Shown here in pieces: positions 7,466-16,428 of a DNA stretch of 20,166 bases. The position numbers and the translations under genes were made by a program. Source of the stretch: an uncultured Gemmatimonadota bacterium (GTDB lineage: Bacteria > Gemmatimonadota > Gemmatimonadetes > Gemmatimonadales > Gemmatimonadaceae); contig CAMLHT010000035.1 of the NCBI GenBank assembly GCA_946479895.1, forward strand, positions 1 to 20,166. The letters run 5' to 3'. Positions within the stretch are counted from its first letter, which is position 1. Every line of letters starts with the position of its first letter. The notes under the pieces are model-generated. The model did no database searches, had not been told where the DNA came from, and worked only from the letters and a program-made list of their open reading frames with translations.

Positions 7466-8340
7466 CAGAAGCTCCTCGTGTTCTTGAAGAAGACCGATGT
7501 CACCATCTTCGTCTGCGACGGGGCGGACTTGCCCGCCGCGGTCCGTGAGCCCACGGTGGTCAGGTCGAGCTCGAGCCCGCGGATGTCGGACAGCGCGGGC
7601 GCCGTGCTGAGGGGCGTGTCGCTGCCGGACTGGTAGTACCGGAACCGGGCATCACTGCTGAACGGTGCCATGAGCTCCTCGGTCACGCCGCCGGCGACCG
7701 AGCGCCAGAGGCCGATCTTGCCGGGGTACATGGACGACGCGGCGAAGCTGTAGGTGATGGACTGGAAGAACATCACCGGCGCGCCCTGCATCGAGGTCGC
7801 GGTCATGGTGATGGTCGGCTGCAGGTCGAGCACCTGGCCGGTGCGGCCGTTGACGGTGACGGTGGCGATGCCGGCCTGGCCACCACCGGTGCCGGTGCAG
7901 ATGGTCGGATCGGTCGCCGCGACCGGCGCCGTGGTCGTGGGCACGACCGTGTACCGGCCGGTCCACCGGCTGCGCCAGCCGTAGCCCGCGTAGACCGCCT
8001 GCGCCAGCGTCAGCGAATCGATGGGGAGCATGCTCACCGTCGTCCGGCCGCTGGCGGTGCCGCAGAGCACCCCCATCCGGTATGGCACCCGGAGGGTGAC
8101 CGACTTGTTGTCGGTGGCGACGGCGGTGATCCCGCCGGAATCCTGGACCATCCGGAGCTCGGACATCAGGACGTTCATCGAGCTGCGCGCCACGCTCCGC
8201 GCGCCGCGCCCGACCTGGATGCCGTCGAAGAAGCGCATCTGGTCCACCAGCATGCGCGTGACGGCCCCGCCGACGATGCCGAGCAGCACCACGGCGACGA
8301 GCAATTCCGCGAGCGAAAAGCCGCTGCGTCTGCGTTTCAT
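7465..8340 (-). CDS. PilW-like type IV pilus minor pilin
   Basis: 291-aa type IV pilin-like protein. The prepilin peptidase site is G7|F8 in MKRRRSGFSLAELLVAVVLL with the conserved E12 at mature position 5, followed by the amphipathic N-terminal helix. Size and position between PilV-like and PilX-like genes fit PilW, a minor pilin of the priming complex that starts pilus assembly. ATG at 8338-8340 is preferred because it lies one base after the upstream stop (TGA C ATG); a GTG 15 bases further upstream would fall inside the previous gene. The C-terminal domain has no motif I can name. The stop overlaps the PilX-like start. Confidence 0.78.
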   Translation of the reverse strand: MKRRRSGFSLAELLVAVVLLGIVGGAVTRMLVDQMRFFDGIQVGRGARSVARSSMNVLMSELRMVQDSGGITAVATDNKSVTLRVPYRMGVLCGTASGRTTVSMLPIDSLTLAQAVYAGYGWRSRWTGRYTVVPTTTAPVAATDPTICTGTGGGQAGIATVTVNGRTGQVLDLQPTITMTATSMQGAPVMFFQSITYSFAASSMYPGKIGLWRSVAGGVTEELMAPFSSDARFRYYQSGSDTPLSTAPALSDIRGLELDLTTVGSRTAAGKSAPSQTKMVTSVFFKNTRSF

Positions 8341-8341
8341 G

Positions 8342-8767
8342 TCAGCACCCGACACAGAGGGGGGATCCGGGCGGGTTCACCCGGTGGACGAAGACGGAGT
8401 CCTTGCGCGTCGCGTCCTTGCTGGGCGTGATCACGATCTTGATCGTGGCCCGCGTGGACGTGTTGTACGTGATCGTGACCCGTCGGTTGTACGTGAAATC
8501 CCCGGAAGTCAGCGTGACGTTCGTCGCCGTGAAGCTGGCGAGGTTCGTGAAGGTCATGGCGTTGAACTTGTTGGCCTCCTGAACCAGCACCGCATTGCGC
8601 TTGGCCACGATGTCGTTCGTGCGGCCGCGCGAGGCGACCGTGAACGTGATGCGGGCCAGCGACATCAGCACGATGGACAGGAGCGTCATCGCGACGAGGA
8701 TCTCGATGAGCGAGAAGCCGCGGCGCGGGCGGCGCCGGCGGGACGGGCGGATCGCGCGGGTCTTCAT
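8342..8767 (-). CDS. PilV-like type IV pilus minor pilin
   Basis: 141-aa type IV prepilin with a long arginine-rich leader (MKTRAIRPSRRRRPRRG), cleavage at G17|F18 and E22 at mature position 5 (FSLIEILVAMTLLSIVL). The small beta-rich head resembles PilV/GspI-type minor pilins. It ends in a CVGC cysteine pair, a possible disulfide in the exposed C-terminus. The ATG at 8765-8767 is separated by a single base from the stop of the FimT/GspH-like gene upstream, and its own stop is one base before the PilW-like start, so the four pilin genes are almost certainly co-transcribed and coupled. Confidence 0.78.
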   Translation of the reverse strand: MKTRAIRPSRRRRPRRGFSLIEILVAMTLLSIVLMSLARITFTVASRGRTNDIVAKRNAVLVQEANKFNAMTFTNLASFTATNVTLTSGDFTYNRRVTITYNTSTRATIKIVITPSKDATRKDSVFVHRVNPPGSPLCVGC

Positions 8768-8768
8768 G

Positions 8769-9272
8769 TCAGAGCACCTTTACCATGCCGGCGCGGCTCA
8801 TCCGCACGCGGCGCTTGTAGTTCACGCCGTTCTGGGTCACGGAGATCTGGACCGAGAACGTGTCGCTGGCGAAGCCGTTCGGGAACACGTCGACCGCCGA
8901 GGACGAGGTCGTCACGCTGCCGTAGTTGATGCCCATCGGCTTCATGTCGGTTCGCTTGTAGACCGTGTCGCCCGCGCGGTTGCTGATCTTCAGCACGAGC
9001 GACCCCGTGCTGGCCGTCCAGGAGATCCGGGTCGGCGCGCGGTTGCGCTGCGCGACCGCAAAGGCCAGCTCGAGGTCGGTCTGTACGGTGCCCGCGGCCC
9101 GGATCACGCGCTGCTGGGTCATCATTCCCGAGACCCGGACGCCCGCGACCGACATGATGATCCCGGCGAGGATCACCACGACGAGCATCTCCATGATCGA
9201 GAAGCCGTGGCGGGGGCGCAGGCCGGCCTGAAAACGGCGGCGGCGCGGGCAGGGGGAGTGCGTTAGTCTCAT
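8769..9272 (-). CDS. FimT/GspH-like minor pseudopilin, first gene of the minor-pilin operon
   Basis: 167-aa prepilin with a long basic leader, cleavage at G23|F24 and E28 at mature position 5 (HGFSIMEMLVVVILAGIIMSVAG). The segment AAGTVQTDLELAFAVAQRNRAPTRISW is the characteristic GspH/FimT N-terminal stalk with an arginine-rich first strand. FimT/FimU proteins sit at the head of minor-pilin operons, as here, and some bind DNA for uptake. The ATG at 9270-9272 follows TAGGGAA; an ATG 36 bases upstream is in frame but lacks a good ribosome site. The operon reads away from the fad genes, so its promoter lies in the 139-bp divergent gap. Confidence 0.78.
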   Translation of the reverse strand: MRLTHSPCPRRRRFQAGLRPRHGFSIMEMLVVVILAGIIMSVAGVRVSGMMTQQRVIRAAGTVQTDLELAFAVAQRNRAPTRISWTASTGSLVLKISNRAGDTVYKRTDMKPMGINYGSVTTSSSAVDVFPNGFASDTFSVQISVTQNGVNYKRRVRMSRAGMVKVL

Positions 9273-9411
9273 GGTCCGATTCCCTAGGCGGATGGCTGCG
9301 AGAGTCATCGTTACAGGGATGGCTATCGATATCACGAAGTAACTTATGCGGCCCCTCTGAAAACGCATGTGGCCGCTATCACGAAAAACCTGTGTGAACG
9401 GGGGGTTGGTG
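9273..9411. promoter_or_regulatory. Divergent regulatory region between minor-pilin and fad operons
   Basis: 139 bp with no gene. It holds a direct repeat tatcacgaa (9330-9338 and 9377-9385) and, between the copies, an inverted pair gcggcc (9348-9353) / ggccgc (9371-9376) with atgcg/cgcat (9346-9350/9364-9368) near it. These could be operator sites for one or both operons. No clear -35/-10 pair stands out. A G-rich ribosome site (gggggg) lies just before the fadN-like ATG. Confidence 0.3.
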
Positions 9412-11733
9412 ATGCGCATCCGGAAGCTCGGCGTGGTGGGCGCGGGGACCATGGGGAGCGGGATCGCCGCCCTGGCGGCTTCCGCCGGGATTCCGGTGGT
9501 CCTGCTCGACATCCCGGCCCCAAAAGGGGACCGAAACGACCTCGTGAAAGGCGGCCTCGACCGGGCCAGGAAGGCGAAGCCCGCCGCGTTCATGGACCCG
9601 GCGCGGGCCGCCGCGATCGCGATCGGCAACACGGACGACAACCTCGCGATGCTCGCGGACTGCGACCTCGTGGTGGAGGCCATCATCGAGCAGGTCGCGC
9701 CGAAGCGTGTGCTCTACGAGAAGCTGGAGAAGCTGCTGCCCGCCCACACCATCGTCGCCTCGAACACGTCGGGCATCCCGATGAAGACGCTGCTCGAGGG
9801 CCGCTCGCCGTCGTTCCGCTCGCGGTTCCTCGGCATGCACTTCTTCAATCCGCCGCGCTACCTGCACCTGCTCGAGATCATCCCGACCACCGAGACCTCG
9901 CCCGAGACGCTCGCTGCCGCGACCCGCTTCAGCGACCGGATTCTCGGCAAGGGCATCGTGCTGGCGAAGGACGTTCCCGGCTTCGTCGCCAACCGGCTCG
10001 GCGTCTACGGGATGGTGCTCGCGATCGAGCTGACCGAGAAGTACGACCTGACGATCGACGAAGCCGACCTGCTCACGGGCACGCTGCTCGGGCGGTCGAA
10101 GTCGGCGACGTATCGCACGGCCGACCTGTCGGGCATCGACGTCATCGGCCACGTCACGGCGGAGCTGAGCCAGTCCACCGGCGAGAAGTTCACGCTCTCG
10201 AAGTGGGTGCACGAGCTGATCAAGGCCGGGCGCGTCGGCGAGAAGAGCGGCGCCGGCTTCTATCGCAAGGAAGGCAAGGAGATCACGACGCTCGACTGGA
10301 AGACCGGGGAGTATCGCCCGCAGTCGAAGCCGGCCGATCCCGAGCTCGGACGCCTGTCGAAGCTGCCGCAGGCGGACCGCTTCGCCGCGCTGCGCGACTG
10401 GAAGGGGAAGTACGGTGACTTCGCGCGCGAGTATCTCCTCCGCTTCTCGCACTACGTGCTGAAGACCGCGCCGGTCGTCGCCTACGACATCCCGGCGGTG
10501 GATCACGCCATGGAGTGGGGCTACGCGTGGGAGGCCGGCCCGTTCCGCCAGATGGACCTGCTCGGCACGGACTTCCTTCGCGAAGGATTCACGACGCTCG
10601 GCCTGGACCTGCCGCCGCTGCTGACGCGCGCCGTGAACGGGTTCTACCAGAGGAACGGCGAGGCGATGGTCCTGTCGATCGACGGGAGCGGTTACGCGCC
10701 CGTTCCGGTGGATCGCGACGTGTTCTCGCTGACGCTCGTGCGGAACGCGAGCGGGCACTCCAACAATCCGCGCCTGGCGTCGTCGAAGGACGCGACGGTC
10801 TGGGACGCGGGCGGCGTCGCCATCCTCGAGTTCCACTCGAAGATGAATTCGCTCGGCAAGGGCGTGATCGACATGGTGCACCGCGCGCTCGACGTCGTCG
10901 ACGAGAAGGCACTCGCCGGCCTCGTGATCGGCAACGAGGATCCGCGGACCTTCACGGCGGGCGCGGACCTGATGATGATCGCGGGGCTCGTGCAGGCGGG
11001 CGACTGGAAGGCGATGGACGATGCCGTTCGCGTGTTCCAGAACACGTCGATGCGGCTGCGCACCTCCCCGTTCCCGGTGGTCGTCGCGCCTTTCGGCCTG
11101 ACGCTCGGCGGCGGATGCGAGTTCTCGCTGCACGCGGACCACGTGCAGGCGCACGCCGAGCTGTACATGGGGCTCGTCGAGGTGGGCGTCGGGCTGATCC
11201 CGGCCGGCGGCGGGACGAAGGAGCTGCTGTTCCGCTTCACCAACGCGTTCGCGCCGTACGCCGAGGCCGACCCGTTCGACGGCGTGAAGCGGGCGTTCCA
11301 GCTCATCGCGATGGGGACGACCAGCACGAGCGCGCTCGAGGCGAAGGCGCTGGGGTACCTGCGGGACAGCGACCGGATCACGATGAATCGCGACCGGCTG
11401 CTCAGCGACGCGATCGCGCGGGTGAGGGACCTCGCCGTGGACTACGTGACGCCGCTTCCGCGGACGACGACGGCGCTCGGCCGCGAGGCGCTCGGCAACC
11501 TGAAGTACGGCGCCTGGGCGATGCACGAGGCCGGGCAGATCTCGGAGTTCGAGGTGCGCCTGGCGAACGAGCTCGCGTACGTGCTCGCCGGCGGCGACGG
11601 ACCGCCACGCCTCGTCACGGAGCAGGACATCCTCGACCTCGAGCGCGAAGCGTTCCTGAAGCTCCTGGGAACGAAGGAAACGCAGCAGCGGATCGAGCAC
11701 ATGCTGAAGACGGGAAAACCACTGAGGAACTGA
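9412..11733 (+). CDS. fadN: FadN-like 3-hydroxyacyl-CoA dehydrogenase / enoyl-CoA hydratase fusion
   Basis: 773-aa bifunctional beta-oxidation enzyme performing enoyl-CoA hydration and NAD-dependent 3-hydroxyacyl-CoA oxidation in the cytosol. Domain order is dehydrogenase first, hydratase last, as in Bacillus FadN and opposite to E. coli FadB/FadJ. The NAD fold starts at residue 6 with GAGTMGSG (10-17). The catalytic histidine is H143 in GMHFFNPP with E155 following. The second dehydrogenase module is about 188-410. The crotonase domain (about 465-650) shows the oxyanion motif FTAGADL (514-520) and both catalytic glutamates, E570 (GGGCEFS) and E590 (LVEVGVGLIPAGGG). ATG at 9412 follows a G-rich ribosome site. 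The next gene is the thiolase, completing the cycle; a REP-like hairpin separates them. Confidence 0.93.
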   Translation: MRIRKLGVVGAGTMGSGIAALAASAGIPVVLLDIPAPKGDRNDLVKGGLDRARKAKPAAFMDPARAAAIAIGNTDDNLAMLADCDLVVEAIIEQVAPKRVLYEKLEKLLPAHTIVASNTSGIPMKTLLEGRSPSFRSRFLGMHFFNPPRYLHLLEIIPTTETSPETLAAATRFSDRILGKGIVLAKDVPGFVANRLGVYGMVLAIELTEKYDLTIDEADLLTGTLLGRSKSATYRTADLSGIDVIGHVTAELSQSTGEKFTLSKWVHELIKAGRVGEKSGAGFYRKEGKEITTLDWKTGEYRPQSKPADPELGRLSKLPQADRFAALRDWKGKYGDFAREYLLRFSHYVLKTAPVVAYDIPAVDHAMEWGYAWEAGPFRQMDLLGTDFLREGFTTLGLDLPPLLTRAVNGFYQRNGEAMVLSIDGSGYAPVPVDRDVFSLTLVRNASGHSNNPRLASSKDATVWDAGGVAILEFHSKMNSLGKGVIDMVHRALDVVDEKALAGLVIGNEDPRTFTAGADLMMIAGLVQAGDWKAMDDAVRVFQNTSMRLRTSPFPVVVAPFGLTLGGGCEFSLHADHVQAHAELYMGLVEVGVGLIPAGGGTKELLFRFTNAFAPYAEADPFDGVKRAFQLIAMGTTSTSALEAKALGYLRDSDRITMNRDRLLSDAIARVRDLAVDYVTPLPRTTTALGREALGNLKYGAWAMHEAGQISEFEVRLANELAYVLAGGDGPPRLVTEQDILDLEREAFLKLLGTKETQQRIEHMLKTGKPLRN

Positions 11734-11735
11734 TC

Positions 11736-11796
11736 GTTGTCATCCTGAGCGCAGCGAAGGAGAAAGTCTCCCCTTCGCTGCGCTCAGGGTGACAAC
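11736..11796. repeat. REP-like long hairpin inside the fadN-fadA operon (repeat D)
   Basis: Two 25-base arms, 11736-11760 (core cctgagcgcagcgaagg) and 11772-11796 (core ccttcgctgcgctcagg), pair with one mismatch (a G-U in RNA) around an 11-nt loop. From memory, the arm sequence belongs to a dispersed intergenic palindrome found in many unrelated bacterial genomes. It lies between fadN and fadA, ending 13 bases before the fadA ATG. It may reduce read-through, protect the upstream mRNA or influence fadA translation. Confidence 0.85.
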
Positions 11797-11809
11797 CGGA
11801 GAGGAAGCC

Positions 11810-12970
11810 ATGGAAAGTGTCTATCTCGTGAGCGCCGTGCGGAGCGCGGTCGGCAAGGGGAAGAAGGATGGCGCGCTCGCCGCGGTGCATCCCGTCGAGC
11901 TGTCGGCGCAGGTGATGAAGGCGGCGATCGCGAAGGCCGGGGTCGACGCTGCGGCGATCGACGACATCTATTGGGGTTGTGCGATGCCGGAAGCATCCCA
12001 GGGCCTCAACGTCGCGCGCCTGTCGTCGCTGCGCGCCGGCATTCCCGTCGAGGTGCCGTCGGCGACGGTGAACCGGTTCTGCTCGTCCGGACTTCAGACG
12101 ATCGCGCTGGGCGCGCAGGCGATCATGTCCGGGATGGCGGAAGTGGTGCTGGCCGGCGGCGTCGAGATGATGAGCCAGGTGCCGATGTCGGGCTATCACA
12201 CCCGGCTCGACCCCGAGATCACGGAGTCGTACATCGGCATGGGCTTCACCGCCGAGCGGGTGGCCGAGCGCTGGAAGGTGACGCGCGATGACCAGGACCG
12301 GTGGGCCCTGGGGAGCCAGCAGAAGGCGGCGCGGGCGCTGGCCGACGGCACGTTCACCAGTCAGGTCGTGCCGATCGAAGTGGAGGACGTGAAGTGGACG
12401 GGGACGAAGAAGGCCGAGACGACGCGAAAGTTCGATCGCGACGAGCTGCCGCGCCCCGACACGACGGCCGAGGGGCTGGCGAAGCTCAAGCCGGCCTTCA
12501 AGGCGAAGGGCACGGTGACGGCGGGGAACGCGAGCCCGTACTCGGACGGCGCGGCCGCCGTGATGCTCATGAGCGAATCGCGCATGAAGGCGGTGGGGGC
12601 GAAGCCGCTGGCGCGGTTCGTCACCTTCGCCGCCGCCGGCGTCGATCCGGACATCATGGGCGTGGGCCCGATCAAGGCGGTGCCGAAGGCGCTGAAGCAG
12701 GCGGGCCTGAAGCTCGACGACATCGACCTCATCGAGTTCAACGAGGCGTTCGCGGCCCAGGTGTGCGCGGTGATGAAGGAGCTGGGGATGGACGAGTCGA
12801 AGGTGAACGTCAACGGCGGCGCGATCGCGCTGGGGCATCCGCTGGGCGCGACGGGGTCGAAGCTGACGACGCAGCTCGTGCACGAGCTGGGAAAGCGCGG
12901 CGGCGGCTACGGGCTGGTGACGATGTGCATCGGCGGCGGGATGGGCGCGGCGGGAATCTTCGAGGTGTAG
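11810..12970 (+). CDS. fadA: Acetyl-CoA C-acyltransferase (3-ketoacyl-CoA thiolase)
   Basis: 386-aa thiolase catalysing the last step of fatty-acid beta-oxidation, cleavage of 3-ketoacyl-CoA with CoA. The nucleophile is C91 in VNRFCSSGLQT. The other active-site motifs are NEAFAAQ (311-317), H343 in GGAIALGHPLGATG and C373 in TMCIGGGMGAA. Length is typical. ATG at 11810 has GGAGAGG just upstream; a GTG 21 bases earlier would start inside the hairpin arm and is less likely. It should work with the FadN-like enzyme immediately upstream as a fad operon; no acyl-CoA dehydrogenase or acyl-CoA synthetase is seen nearby. Confidence 0.93.
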   Translation: MESVYLVSAVRSAVGKGKKDGALAAVHPVELSAQVMKAAIAKAGVDAAAIDDIYWGCAMPEASQGLNVARLSSLRAGIPVEVPSATVNRFCSSGLQTIALGAQAIMSGMAEVVLAGGVEMMSQVPMSGYHTRLDPEITESYIGMGFTAERVAERWKVTRDDQDRWALGSQQKAARALADGTFTSQVVPIEVEDVKWTGTKKAETTRKFDRDELPRPDTTAEGLAKLKPAFKAKGTVTAGNASPYSDGAAAVMLMSESRMKAVGAKPLARFVTFAAAGVDPDIMGVGPIKAVPKALKQAGLKLDDIDLIEFNEAFAAQVCAVMKELGMDESKVNVNGGAIALGHPLGATGSKLTTQLVHELGKRGGGYGLVTMCIGGGMGAAGIFEV

Positions 12971-12972
12971 GC

Positions 12973-13040
12973 GGGAAGAGAGGGATAGGGATAGAGGCTC
13001 CATCCCCTATCCCACCATCCCCCCATCCCTCTATTCTCCC
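12973..13040. repeat. Inverted pair of 6-bp tandem repeats (repeat E)
   Basis: Immediately after the fadA stop is a purine-rich arm with repeated gggata units (12973-12997), followed by a pyrimidine-rich arm (13003-13040). Perfect pairs include gggataggg (12982-12990) with ccctatccc (13005-13013), and agagggat with atccctct (13025-13032), so alternative hairpins can form. It separates the fad operon from the histidine kinase gene and could terminate the former. The kinase ATG lies only 4 bases past the repeat, with no visible Shine-Dalgarno site. Confidence 0.8.
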
Positions 13041-13044
13041 AACC

Positions 13045-15393
<2,349 letters not shown>

Positions 15394-15450
15394 CGGACGC
15401 GAGCGCACTTCCTGCATCGGCAGTCCTCATCCGCCTTCCGGCGAAATCCA

Positions 15451-16311
15451 ATGCGCACAACCAGAAGCATCCGCCTGTTGATCTCCGCGGCCGCCCTCCT
15501 GACGGCGGCGGCCGGGCCGGCTCAGGGACAAGGTGGGAACGCCGTCCCCGCCACCGGTCGGCCCGACAGCGGGACGATCAAGAGGCACAAGCACCTCTTC
15601 AACCGGCGCGACCTCGTGGTGGCCGGCGCGTTCACGGGAACGACCATCCTGCTCTTCCCGCTCGATCGCCGGCTTGCCCAGGACCTTCAGGATTCGTCGA
15701 TCCAGGCGAATCACTTCTTCCGGAATGCGTCGAAGGGCGTCGAGCTCATCGCGAGCCCGGGTGCCTACTACATCGGCGGCGTGATGTACCTCGTCGGGCG
15801 CGCCTCCGGGAACCGCCGCGTCGCCGACCTCGGTTTTCACGGCACCGAGGCCGTGCTGCTCGGCGAAGTCACGTCCTACCTGCTCAAGGGCGTGCTCGGC
15901 CGCGGACGGCCCTATGTCTCCAACAGCACGGTTCCCACCGACTTCGACCTGGGCCGTGGCTTCAAGAGCAAGGACTGGCGGTCCTTTCCGTCCGGCCACA
16001 CGACGACGGCCTTCGCCGCCGCCGCCGCGGTGACGGACGAGACGACCCTGTGGTGGCCGAAGTCCACCTGGATCGTGGGGCCGGTCATGTACGGCGGGGC
16101 GACGCTCGTCGGGTTGTCGCGCATGTACCACAGCCGCCACTGGGCCAGCGACGTCGCCGTGGGCGCGCTCATCGGCACCTTCTCGGGAAAGAAGGTGGTG
16201 CTGGCCTCGCACTCGAGCCCGAACAACGTGATCGACCGCGTGATGCTGGGGACGTTCGTCGCACCGAGCCAGTACGGGACGCTGAACGTCGGCTGGGCGA
16301 AGAAGTGGTAG
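15451..16311 (+). CDS. PAP2-family phosphatase (phosphatidic acid phosphatase-like)
   Basis: 286-aa membrane-associated acid phosphatase of the PAP2 superfamily. It has an N-terminal signal peptide (MRTTRSIRLLISAAALLTAAAG, followed by AQGQ) and several hydrophobic segments. All three catalytic motifs are present: KxxxxxxRP (K146 to P154, KGVLGRGRP), PSGH (180-183) and SRxxxxxHxxxD (S223-R224, H230, D234). Likely reactions are dephosphorylation of phosphatidate, undecaprenyl or similar lipid phosphates on the outer face of the inner membrane. No clear ribosome site is seen before the ATG. It follows the kinase gene by 57 bases in the same direction and is followed by a GC-rich hairpin. Confidence 0.9.
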   Translation: MRTTRSIRLLISAAALLTAAAGPAQGQGGNAVPATGRPDSGTIKRHKHLFNRRDLVVAGAFTGTTILLFPLDRRLAQDLQDSSIQANHFFRNASKGVELIASPGAYYIGGVMYLVGRASGNRRVADLGFHGTEAVLLGEVTSYLLKGVLGRGRPYVSNSTVPTDFDLGRGFKSKDWRSFPSGHTTTAFAAAAAVTDETTLWWPKSTWIVGPVMYGGATLVGLSRMYHSRHWASDVAVGALIGTFSGKKVVLASHSSPNNVIDRVMLGTFVAPSQYGTLNVGWAKKW

Positions 16312-16315
16312 CGGG

Positions 16316-16335
16316 CGCGCGCCGAACGGCGCGCG
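16316..16335 (+). terminator. GC-rich hairpin after the PAP2 gene
   Basis: A perfect palindrome, cgcgcgccg (16316-16324) and cggcgcgcg (16327-16335), begins five bases past the PAP2 stop codon. It is very stable but lacks a U-tract, so terminator activity is a guess from position and stability. The rest of the 117-bp gap to the next gene holds nothing else I can identify. Confidence 0.45.
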
Positions 16336-16428
16336 ACGCGGTGCACGCCGCCGCGCGGTGACGACGCGGACGGACCTCTTGTAGGTTCCGATGAGGCTCC
16401 ATCGTCCTTCGCTTCCGTCCGCCGTCAC

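Noticed and set aside
9379..11700. 773-aa minus-strand open frame opposite fadN
   Set aside because: Its composition (Arg, Val, His, Asp rich, no hydrophobic core pattern) is that of a GC-rich antisense shadow, and the plus strand has full dehydrogenase and hydratase motifs.
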